In this document: in pieces, positions 1 through 4,818 of the stretch
How positions within the stretch are numbered: the stretch's first letter is position 1
How the letters are laid out: each line of letters starts with the position of its first letter
Origin: an uncultured Bacilli bacterium
GTDB lineage: Bacteria > Bacillota_I > Bacilli_A > RF39 > UBA660
Assembly (NCBI GenBank): GCA_910586425.1
Contig: CAJUHL010000087.1
Coordinates: forward strand, 1-6,252
Direction of reading: 5' to 3'
DNA: 6,252 bases
Translations under genes and position numbers: made by a program
The notes under the pieces: generated by a model
What the model was told of the DNA's origin: nothing
Databases searched by the model: none
Seen by the model: the letters and a program-made list of their open reading frames with translations, nothing else

Positions 1-2
1 AT

Positions 3-1076
3 CAAGGACAAGAGAATATTACATCACAAGAAGCAATGAGGGCTTTGGAATTAGCTGTACTGGATGGATTTCCAGTTCCGACCTATGTAGAGCATAGCCG
101 GAATATACGTCTAGTATATATTTTAGACCAACCATATATTATTCCATCTAACAAAAAGAAGTCGGATGGTTGCAAGGCTTTCTTAAAACGTATCGGAAAA
201 TGCTTAAGTGATAAACTGAATGAACATACGGAAGTCATCCATTTTAAAGCGGAGCCGCAGCGTCTAACCAGCTTTATTCGGATTCCGTTCTCTTTCAATA
301 AACGGACAAAAGGGCATTACGATTATGGTAGAGAATTATATGTTATCGATTCGGTGAACAGATACGAGGTAAATATAATATCCTATGGTAGAAAATGGGA
401 CATCCAGAAGCTGAGTGAATTGGTCTTGCCTCCGCTTTTTAATGGATATGAGGAGTGGAAACAAAGTAATAAAAATAAGAGGAGTTCAAAAATCGTACCT
501 ATAAAGCCGCAAGGAGTGATGGATCGGAGACTTAGGGAACTGGAAGAACTGCAACGACGTGGATATGATAAAGGATATCGGGAGAAGATGTCTTATTTCT
601 ACTGGGTGACAGCTATGCAGGCAGGACAGGAAGATATAGAAGTAGTCAGATCTGTAAAAAAGTTTAATGCAAATTTTAAGATTCCATTGGATGAACATAG
701 ACTCCTGACAGACTGTAAACCGTCAAAATACATAGATAGTAGGACTGGGAAACAATGTGAGGGATGGGAGAGACGTTTTAAAGATTCAACAATACGGGAA
801 CAGCTTGGACTTGGGATAGCTGAACCGGATTTATTTAGAGGTGAGGGTATGACTACTAACGAAAGAAGTAAAAAATATTATGCTAAAAAACGTAAAAAAG
901 CAGAAGAAGCAGGAAATACAAAACAGAAGCAGATTGAAGACCAAATGCAACAGGCTCAAAAACTTCGTAAAGAGGGTATGACATGGAAAGAGATTGCTGA
1001 TGTTATAGGAATATCTGAGAGGACAGCACAAAGACTCGGAGAAAGACTTAAAAAGATGAAAATACCAGAAACCTAA
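3..1076 (+). CDS. Replication initiation / AEP primase-like protein, 5'-truncated by the window edge
   Basis: Probably a Rep protein of a plasmid or integrative element that starts or primes replication in the cytoplasm. The frame is open to the window edge, and the first ATG (36) has no convincing ribosome site, so the true start lies upstream; numbering below counts from that ATG. Residues 11-30 hold a P.PT..E.SRN.RLVY.L segment resembling the S-G-x-G-hydrophobic strand of AEP-type Rep/primases. Residues 78-88 (TSFIRIPFSFN) match the R-x-P-x-x-x-N motif of that fold. The acidic metal-binding motif should lie in the missing N-terminus. Residues about 185-265 resemble the C-terminal primase-associated region, with FN..F.IPL and STIREQLGL. 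A basic, Lys-rich linker (about 275-305) leads to a helix-turn-helix (307-340, MTWKEIADVIGISERTAQRL). No iterons or partition genes follow. Family level is fairly sure; the exact replicon type is not. Confidence 0.7.
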   Translation, partial: QGQENITSQEAMRALELAVLDGFPVPTYVEHSRNIRLVYILDQPYIIPSNKKKSDGCKAFLKRIGKCLSDKLNEHTEVIHFKAEPQRLTSFIRIPFSFNKRTKGHYDYGRELYVIDSVNRYEVNIISYGRKWDIQKLSELVLPPLFNGYEEWKQSNKNKRSSKIVPIKPQGVMDRRLRELEELQRRGYDKGYREKMSYFYWVTAMQAGQEDIEVVRSVKKFNANFKIPLDEHRLLTDCKPSKYIDSRTGKQCEGWERRFKDSTIREQLGLGIAEPDLFRGEGMTTNERSKKYYAKKRKKAEEAGNTKQKQIEDQMQQAQKLRKEGMTWKEIADVIGISERTAQRLGERLKKMKIPET

Positions 1077-1105
1077 TGTATATCTGATATGCAAGAAAAT
1101 ATATT

Positions 1106-1126
1106 AAAATAAAAGTTGTTATTTTT
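1106..1126 (+). terminator. Weak A/T-only hairpin after the Rep gene
   Basis: AAAATAA (1106-1112) can pair with TTATTTT (1119-1125) around a six-base loop and runs into Ts. The stem has no G-C pair, so termination would be poor. It is the only candidate between the Rep gene and the first ankyrin gene, so some read-through is possible. Confidence 0.2.
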
Positions 1127-1136
1127 CATCTGGTCG

Positions 1137-1177
1137 CATACTAACTCTATCAAAGACAAAAAGGAGAGATTAGTATG
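1137..1177 (+). promoter_or_regulatory. Inverted repeat enclosing the ribosome site and start of ankyrin gene 1
   Basis: CATACTAA (1137-1144) is the exact reverse complement of TTAGTATG (1170-1177), whose last three bases are the start codon. The ribosome site GGAGAG (1163-1168) lies between the arms. The same arrangement recurs before both downstream paralogs. In RNA the hairpin would hide the AUG; in DNA it could be an operator. The left arm CATACT also resembles a -10 box, with TTGTTA (1116-1121) 15 bases upstream, a weak promoter candidate. If that promoter is real, the left arm would not be in the transcript and the DNA-operator reading is favoured. Confidence 0.5.
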
Positions 1178-2200
1178 TATTTTAAAATTTTAAGAGAAAA
1201 TTTGACACATCATGGGTATACCTATCACGAGGGAATAAATGAGGATCCTAACCCGTTTGATCCTGTGTCAAATTGTAGAGGCGGATTATTTTTTTCAGAT
1301 GAAAAGGAAGTTTTAGGATTTTGTAATTATGGAACAAAAATTGCCGAGGTGACAATTCCAGAAGGAGAGGCTATTGTTCTGGTAGGAGAAAAATACAAAG
1401 CACATAGAATTATCTTGGGACAGATTCGGGAACTATGGACAAAAGAGACTTTCGAATGGCTAATAAGTTGCGGAGCAGATATTCATGCTTGTGATGATTT
1501 CGCTTTTGGTTGGATTTCTAAAAAGGGTGATGAGGAAATGGTTAGGCTTTTGTTAGAATCCGGCGCAGATGTTCATGTAGATAATGATTACGCCCTGCGT
1601 CAGGCAGCAGGAAATGGTCACGAGGAGGTAGTTAAACTTTTATTAGAGTCAGAAGCTAATGTTCATGCTCGTGATGATTATGCCTTGCGTCAGGCAGCAG
1701 GAAATGGCCATGAGGAGGTAGTTAGACTTTTGCTGGAATCTGGAGCAAATATTCATGCTTGTGATGATTACGCTTTGCGTTATGCCTCTAAAAAGGGTCA
1801 TATAGAAGTAGTAAAACTTTTGTTGGAATCCGGCGCAGATGTTCATGTAGATAATGATTATGCGTTGCGCCATGCCTCTGAAAATGGTCACGAGGAGGTA
1901 GTAGGAGCCTTGCTAGAATCAGGTGCAGATGTTCATGCAGAGGATGATTATGCCTTGCGTTGGGCAGCCCAAAATGGTTATGATGAGGTAGTAAGACTTT
2001 TATTAGAGTTAGGAGCTGATGTTCATATCCGTGATGATTTTGCTTTGCGTTGGGCCTCTGCAAATGGTCATTTAGAAGTAGTAAAATTTTTGTTAGAATC
2101 CGGAGCAAATGTTCATGCCCGTAATAATTTTGCCTTGCATTGGGCATCTAGAAATGGTCATATGGAAGTAGTGAAATATTTAAAGAGTTTGTATATGTAG
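1175..2200 (+). CDS. Ankyrin-repeat protein 1 with mimivirus-type N-terminal domain (8 repeats)
   Basis: Probably a cytoplasmic protein-binding protein; no signal peptide or membrane segment is visible. Residues 1-99 are a conserved head with HHGYTYHEG, GGLFFSDE, YGTKIAEVTIPEGE, KAHRIILG and LWTKETFEWL. Residues 100-341 are eight 30-residue ankyrin units, the last with a short LKSLYM tail. The repeat pattern is GADVHA.DDYALR.AS.NGH.EVVKLLLES, with the canonical TPLH replaced by DYAL and three residues fewer than the usual 33. From recall, both the head and the 30-residue unit match Mimivirus ankyrin proteins better than typical bacterial ones. The ATG at 1175 is chosen because GGAGAG precedes it and both paralogs begin MYFKIL at the same point. 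First of three tandem copies, ended by its own terminator. The ligand is unknown. The ankyrin call is very sure; function is open. Confidence 0.93.
   Translation: MYFKILRENLTHHGYTYHEGINEDPNPFDPVSNCRGGLFFSDEKEVLGFCNYGTKIAEVTIPEGEAIVLVGEKYKAHRIILGQIRELWTKETFEWLISCGADIHACDDFAFGWISKKGDEEMVRLLLESGADVHVDNDYALRQAAGNGHEEVVKLLLESEANVHARDDYALRQAAGNGHEEVVRLLLESGANIHACDDYALRYASKKGHIEVVKLLLESGADVHVDNDYALRHASENGHEEVVGALLESGADVHAEDDYALRWAAQNGYDEVVRLLLELGADVHIRDDFALRWASANGHLEVVKFLLESGANVHARNNFALHWASRNGHMEVVKYLKSLYM
1472..2197 (+). repeat. Eight 90-bp ankyrin-coding repeats, with a 270-bp higher-order period
   Basis: The units begin at 1472 and recur every 90 bp, the last ending just before the stop. Units 1 and 4 share the ACDD/SKKG signature. 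Units 2 and 5 share a 35-bp identical stretch (1556-1590 and 1826-1860) exactly 270 bp apart. Units 2 and 3 share almost the same second half (RQAAGNGHEEVV). The mosaic suggests duplication of a three-unit block plus conversion between neighbouring units. Confidence 0.85.
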
Positions 2201-2202
2201 TT

Positions 2203-2227
2203 AAAGTCCTCTTCGGAGGCTTTTTTA
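2203..2227 (+). terminator. UUCG-tetraloop terminator after ankyrin gene 1
   Basis: CCTC (2208-2211) and GAGG (2216-2219) enclose a TTCG loop and are followed by CTTTTTTA. AAG before and CTT after can extend the stem past one bulged base. It starts a few bases after the stop codon, so gene 1 should be transcribed separately from gene 2. Confidence 0.85.
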
Positions 2228-2291
2228 TTTAGCCCAAAATTATCAAAGTTTTAAGATCTTTATATTAAAAAATTATACGTCTGTAATTTTT

Positions 2292-2338
2292 ATACATACT
2301 AACCATATCAAAGATAAAAAGGAGAGAGCAGTATGTAT
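2292..2338 (+). promoter_or_regulatory. Inverted repeat enclosing the ribosome site and start of ankyrin gene 2
   Basis: ATACATACT (2292-2300) pairs exactly with AGTATGTAT (2330-2338), which contains the ATG at 2333. GGAGAG (2321-2326) is between the arms. This is the nine-base version of the element seen before genes 1 and 3. The spacer keeps TATCAAAGA and AAAAGGAGAG in common with the others. A weak promoter TTATAC (2273-2278), 16 bases, CATACT (2295-2300) overlaps the left arm. Confidence 0.5.
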
Positions 2339-3085
2339 TTTAAGATTTTAAGAGAAGATTTGACACATCATGGGTATACTTATCATGAGGGACTGAATGT
2401 GGATCCGAATCCATTTGATTCAACACCAGATTATGGAGGCGGATTATTTTTTGCAGATGAAAAAGAGATTTTAATGTTTTGTGGTTATGGGAATAAAATT
2501 GCCGAGGTGACAATCCCAGAAGGAGAGGTCATTGTTTCGCTAGGAGAAGAATATAAGGCACATCGAATCATCTTGGGACAGATCCGTGAACTGTGGACAA
2601 AAGAAACTTTTAAATGGCTAGTAAGTTGCGGAGCAGATATTCATGCTGATGACGATTATGCATTATATCAGGCAGCAAAAAATGGTCATTTAGAGGTAAC
2701 AAAACTTTTGTTAGAATATAGAGCAGATGTTCATGCTGATGATGATTACGCCCTGTGTTTGGCATCCTCAAATGGCCACGTGGATGTAGTAAAACTTTTG
2801 TTAGAATCCGGAGCGAATGTTCATGCTCGTGCTGATTATGCATTACGTTTTGCCTCTGGGAAGGGTCATTTAGAGGTGGTAAGACTTTTATTAGAATCCG
2901 GAGCTAATATTCATGCTTGTGATGATTACGCCTTATGTTGGGCATCCACAAGTGGCCATTTAGATGTGGTAAAGTTTTTAGTAGAATTCGGAGCAAATAT
3001 TCATGCAGATAATGATCACGCCTTGCATTGGGCTTCTAAAAATGGTCAAGTGGAAGTAGTAGAATATTTAAAGAGTTTGTATTAG
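2333..3085 (+). CDS. Ankyrin-repeat protein 2 with mimivirus-type N-terminal domain (5 repeats)
   Basis: Shortest of the three paralogs. The 99-residue head is nearly the same as in protein 1 (MYFKILREDLTHHGYTYHEG, GGLFFADE, YGNKIAEVTIPEGE, KAHRIILGQIRELWTKETF). It is followed by five 30-residue ankyrin units (100-250) ending LKSLY. Head identity exceeds repeat identity: unit 2 starts R instead of G, unit 3 has ARADYAL and unit 4 has ACDDYALC, so the presumed binding surface differs while the head is held constant. The start at 2333 has GGAGAG seven bases upstream and aligns with both paralogs. It has its own upstream element and its own terminator, so it is probably monocistronic. The difference of three units from protein 1 is what gain or loss of 90-bp units would produce. 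Likely a cytoplasmic binding protein of unknown target. Confidence 0.92.
   Translation: MYFKILREDLTHHGYTYHEGLNVDPNPFDSTPDYGGGLFFADEKEILMFCGYGNKIAEVTIPEGEVIVSLGEEYKAHRIILGQIRELWTKETFKWLVSCGADIHADDDYALYQAAKNGHLEVTKLLLEYRADVHADDDYALCLASSNGHVDVVKLLLESGANVHARADYALRFASGKGHLEVVRLLLESGANIHACDDYALCWASTSGHLDVVKFLVEFGANIHADNDHALHWASKNGQVEVVEYLKSLY
2630..3082 (+). repeat. Five 90-bp ankyrin-coding repeats
   Basis: Units start at 2630 and recur every 90 bp. They share long identical stretches with gene 1 units, for example around TTAGAATCCGGAGC and ATTCATGCTTGTGATGATTA. Such stretches provide homology for exchange between the two genes. Confidence 0.85.
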
Positions 3086-3094
3086 TAGTTAAAA

Positions 3095-3116
3095 GTCCTC
3101 TTCGGAGGATTTTTTT
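3095..3116 (+). terminator. UUCG-tetraloop terminator after ankyrin gene 2
   Basis: TCCTC (3096-3100) and GAGGA (3105-3109) enclose TTCG and are followed by seven Ts (3110-3116). It is nearly the same as the terminator after gene 1. The whole intergenic segments 2201-2332 and 3086-3220 are alignable, so gene plus terminator plus leader was duplicated as one unit. Confidence 0.88.
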
Positions 3117-3160
3117 GTTTGTCAAAAGTTATCGAAGTTTTTAAAGCTTTATTAAAAGTA

Positions 3161-3174
3161 ATTACACCTGTAAT
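3161..3174. promoter_or_regulatory. Palindrome TACAnnTGTA type upstream of ankyrin gene 3
   Basis: ATTACA and TGTAAT flank a CC centre, giving perfect six-base arms. The core fits TACAnnTGTA, the site type bound by BlaI/CopY-family repressors. The matching place before gene 2 (within 2271-2290) keeps it with one change in the core; gene 1 lacks it. It overlaps a weak -35-like TTACAC (3162-3167). No such repressor is encoded here, so the role is only suggested. Confidence 0.3.
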
Positions 3175-3180
3175 CTTTAC

Positions 3181-3225
3181 TACATACTAATCGTATCAAA
3201 GACCAAAAGGAGAGATTAGTATGTA
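3181..3225 (+). promoter_or_regulatory. Twelve-base inverted repeat enclosing the ribosome site and start of ankyrin gene 3
   Basis: TACATACTAATC (3181-3192) is the perfect reverse complement of GATTAGTATGTA (3214-3225), which covers the ATG at 3221. The 21-base loop contains the ribosome site AGGAG (3208-3212). It is the strongest of the three copies. The right arm is partly fixed by coding sequence, but the left arm is not, so its match needs a reason. Confidence 0.55.
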
Positions 3226-4144
3226 TTTTAAAATTTTGAGCGAGGATTTGACGCATCATGGGTATACCTATCATGAGGGACTGAATGTAGATCCTAACCC
3301 GTTTGATCCAACACCAAATTGTAGAAATGGTTTATTTTTTGCAGACGAGAAGCATATCTTGGACTTTTACTATTCTGGAGACAAAATTGCTACAGTAACA
3401 ATTCCAGATGGAGAGAAGGTTGTTCAAATGGAAAATGGATACAAAGCACACAAAATTATATTAAGTGAAATTCGTGATTTATGGACTGTAGAAACTTTTG
3501 AGTGGCTAAAGGGATATGATGCAGACATTTGTACGTTTAGTAGGCGCCTTTTATACCGGACAATAGAAGAAAAATATTTAGAAGTTACAAAATATTTAAT
3601 TGAACAAGATATGGTTGCCCAGAAGGACAAAGATCCTATATTATGTTTAGCTGCTGAGAAGGGATATTTGGATATTGTGAAGTGTTTAGTAGAGAGAGGT
3701 TCTAATGGGAAAGTAATTGATAATATAACGATGTGTAATATCATAAGAAAAGGCTACTTACATATTCTAAAGTATTTAGCAATGCATGGTCTTGATATTC
3801 ATATGAAAAATGATTCTGCTTTATGTGTAGCGGCATTAAATGGAAAATTTAGGATCGTTAAATATCTGATAAAAGAAAATGCCAATATTCATACTACAAA
3901 TGATTTTGCACTATTTCGTGCAGCGGAAAAAGGATATCTAAATATTGTAAAATTGTTAATCGAATCAGAAACGGATGGACATATACCAGAGAGGATCTTA
4001 TATATAGCAGTAGAATATAATCGGTTAGAAATTGTTAAGTATTTGGTGGAGCTTGGTGTAGGGAAAAAGAATAAAGCATTAAAAATTGCAAAAGCATACG
4101 AGCATTCAGATATCATACAATATCTGGAGGAACAAGAGACATAA
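3221..4144 (+). CDS. Ankyrin-repeat protein 3 with mimivirus-type N-terminal domain and divergent repeats
   Basis: Third paralog. The head (1-99) keeps HHGYTYHEG, NPFDP, GLFFADE, KIATVTIP and KAHKIIL but drifts more than the other two (FYYSGDK, MENGYKAHK, DLWTVETFEWL). After it come about seven units: five of 30 residues and two of 29. The helical pattern (YLDIVKCLVERG, FRIVKYLIKENANIH, YLNIVKLLIESE) still reads as ankyrin, but the GAD.HA.DDYAL signature is mostly lost, and codon-level identity between units is gone. This is the older or freely diverging copy, or one selected for a different target. The start is fixed by AGGAG eight bases upstream and by the paralogs. It ends without the TTCG terminator of its siblings; a different hairpin lies 84 bases on. 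No signal peptide. Function unknown. Confidence 0.9.
   Translation: MYFKILSEDLTHHGYTYHEGLNVDPNPFDPTPNCRNGLFFADEKHILDFYYSGDKIATVTIPDGEKVVQMENGYKAHKIILSEIRDLWTVETFEWLKGYDADICTFSRRLLYRTIEEKYLEVTKYLIEQDMVAQKDKDPILCLAAEKGYLDIVKCLVERGSNGKVIDNITMCNIIRKGYLHILKYLAMHGLDIHMKNDSALCVAALNGKFRIVKYLIKENANIHTTNDFALFRAAEKGYLNIVKLLIESETDGHIPERILYIAVEYNRLEIVKYLVELGVGKKNKALKIAKAYEHSDIIQYLEEQET
3518..4141 (+). repeat. Seven degenerate ankyrin units
   Basis: Units start at 3518 with spacing of 90, 90, 90, 90, 90, 87 and 87 bp. Unlike genes 1 and 2, the DNA of the units is no longer similar; the repeat shows only in the protein, through the (I/V)VKYL helix and GY/NG turns. Confidence 0.75.
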
Positions 4145-4169
4145 TACTGTTTCGTATTTAAGAGCTAAG

Positions 4170-4241
4170 ATGTTAAAGCCGGAAATATGGAGTATAATTT
4201 CTGAGTCTATTATTAAAGAGTATAAAGAAAGAGTGAGATAA
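4170..4241 (+). pseudogene. Possible 23-codon remnant overlapping a terminator
   Basis: ATG at 4170 opens MLKPEIWSIISESIIKEYKE and stops at 4241 inside the terminator hairpin. The same frame is open back through the end of ankyrin gene 3, and there is no ribosome site at proper spacing. It may be the tail of a lost gene or chance. Not recognised. Confidence 0.15.
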
Positions 4242-4254
4242 ATCACTCTTTTTT
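4228..4254 (+). terminator. Terminator downstream of ankyrin gene 3
   Basis: AAAGAGTGA (4228-4236) pairs perfectly with TCACTCTTT (4243-4251) around the loop GATAAA, followed by Ts to 4254. It is a good intrinsic terminator with no resemblance to the TTCG type after genes 1 and 2. This shows that the duplicated unit did not include this end. Confidence 0.85.
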
Positions 4255-4311
4255 ATTGAAATTATAAGAGGGTTGATAAAAATGACATAATAATTGTAAG
4301 GAGATGAGATT

Positions 4312-4392
4312 ATGCAAATGACTTTTTGCATAGATGAAATAATAGTAAAACACCCAGAACTTACAAAAAAACTTTTAATAAGACTATATTAG
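4312..4392 (+). CDS. Short reading frame of 26 codons, probable remnant
   Basis: AAGGAG (4299-4304) precedes ATG 4312 at good spacing. The product, MQMTFCIDEIIVKHPELTKK plus six residues, has no motif I recognise. Its 3' end falls in the first copy of the 30-bp direct repeat. It is either a real small peptide or the start of a gene cut short by deletion; the latter seems likelier in this decayed stretch. Confidence 0.25.
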   Translation: MQMTFCIDEIIVKHPELTKKLLIRLY

Positions 4393-4466
4393 AATATAAA
4401 TGAGCATTACAAAGTTTTTTATGGAACTTGCAAGACCTTTTAATAAGACTGCATTAGAATATAAAT
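4372..4466 (+). repeat. Imperfect 30-bp direct repeat
   Basis: Copies at 4372-4401 and 4437-4466 begin CTTTTAATAAGACT and end ATTAGAATATAAAT. They differ only at two adjacent bases (TA against GC), with a 65-bp offset. The two copies are read in different frames by the flanking tiny frames, so the repeat is not preserved as protein. Confidence 0.8.
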
Positions 4467-4477
4467 TTTTTAAATAG
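4400..4477 (+). pseudogene. Short reading frame of 25 codons, probable gene fragment
   Basis: Begins MSITKFFMELARPFNKTALE and ends at a TAG at 4475-4477. There is no ribosome site before ATG 4400. The composition (FFMELA...ALEYKFF) is protein-like and may be a piece of a small accessory protein. Not identified. Confidence 0.2.
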
Positions 4478-4524
4478 GAGTTCTTTTCTTTCATATTACG
4501 CTTATAAAAAATTAGGAGGCTGGC

Positions 4525-4560
4525 ATGAAATTTAATTACATGGATAAAGATGTACTGTAA
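4525..4560 (+). other. 11-codon frame behind a perfect AGGAGG, possible leader peptide
   Basis: AGGAGG (4514-4519) stands five bases before ATG 4525, the best ribosome site in the window, yet the frame stops after 11 codons. A GTG-started gene follows 26 bases later. It could be a leader peptide coupling ribosomes to the next gene, or the start of a gene lost by mutation. Confidence 0.3.
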
Positions 4561-4586
4561 ACAATTTTACAAAGAAGGTAAAGATC

Positions 4587-4817
4587 GTGGATTATACAAA
4601 TGATATTATGGATCGTGCCTTTGGAGTAAAAGAAAAAGTAACATATGCGGATGTTATGGATTTTTTTGAAGATAGAACTTTTCCAAGAAACCGGGCAGAT
4701 TTACAGAATATTTTAGATTGTCTGGGACTGAAAAAATATGATCCATATTCGATGTGCAAAAAATTAAATGGAAAAACGGCGCAAGATGAGAACTGGATCG
4801 ATTTTTTAGAGGACTAA
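4587..4817 (+). CDS. Small partner protein of the HipA-like kinase (76 aa)
   Basis: A small acidic cytoplasmic protein encoded directly before the kinase, with only one base between its stop and the kinase ATG, so translation is very likely coupled. GTG 4587 is taken as start because AAGAAGG lies about eight bases upstream; ATG 4608 lacks a site. Motifs are FFEDRTFPRNRADL (26-39), an LGLKKYDPYSM turn (46-56) and GKTAQDENWIDF (62-73). From recall, this R..PR.R..L..L..LGL..YDP..I...T.G...ED.WI pattern is the N-terminal segment or small companion found with HipA-like proteins in Firmicutes, where it is sometimes a separate gene. By position it may be the antitoxin or a missing subdomain of the kinase, as in split HipA systems. 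There is no DNA-binding helix-turn-helix like HipB. Confidence 0.65.
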   Translation: MDYTNDIMDRAFGVKEKVTYADVMDFFEDRTFPRNRADLQNILDCLGLKKYDPYSMCKKLNGKTAQDENWIDFLED

Positions 4818-4818
4818 C

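Larger units (their letters stand above)
4255..4586. other. Gene-poor stretch with tiny frames and a direct repeat
   Basis: No frame of ordinary length exists here on either strand. It holds a 26-codon frame with a good ribosome site (4312-4392), a 25-codon frame (4400-4477), an imperfect 30-bp direct repeat, and an 11-codon frame behind a perfect AGGAGG (4525-4560). The pattern is that of decayed small genes between two cargo modules. A leader peptide for the kinase pair is possible for the last one. Confidence 0.5.

Noticed and set aside
36..38. ATG 36 as the real start of the Rep gene
   Set aside because: No ribosome site, and the frame stays open to the window edge; the protein lacks the N-terminal metal-binding part expected for its family.
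831..1094. Minus-strand frame of 87 codons over the end of the Rep gene
   Set aside because: Phe/Ser-rich product reading antisense to Lys-rich coding sequence; no ribosome site or motif.
1649..2147. Open frames on the minus strand within the ankyrin genes, up to 119 codons (also 2610-2843)
   Set aside because: They come from the 90-bp repeat being open in other frames; their products are repetitive, His/Leu-rich mirror images without ribosome sites.
1472..3082. Regularly spaced repeats that could suggest a CRISPR array
   Set aside because: The 90-bp period is coding, without constant short repeats separated by unique spacers; it encodes ankyrin units.
4261..4311. Promoter for the 26-codon frame based on TTGATA at 4273
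   Set aside because: No -10 box at proper spacing.
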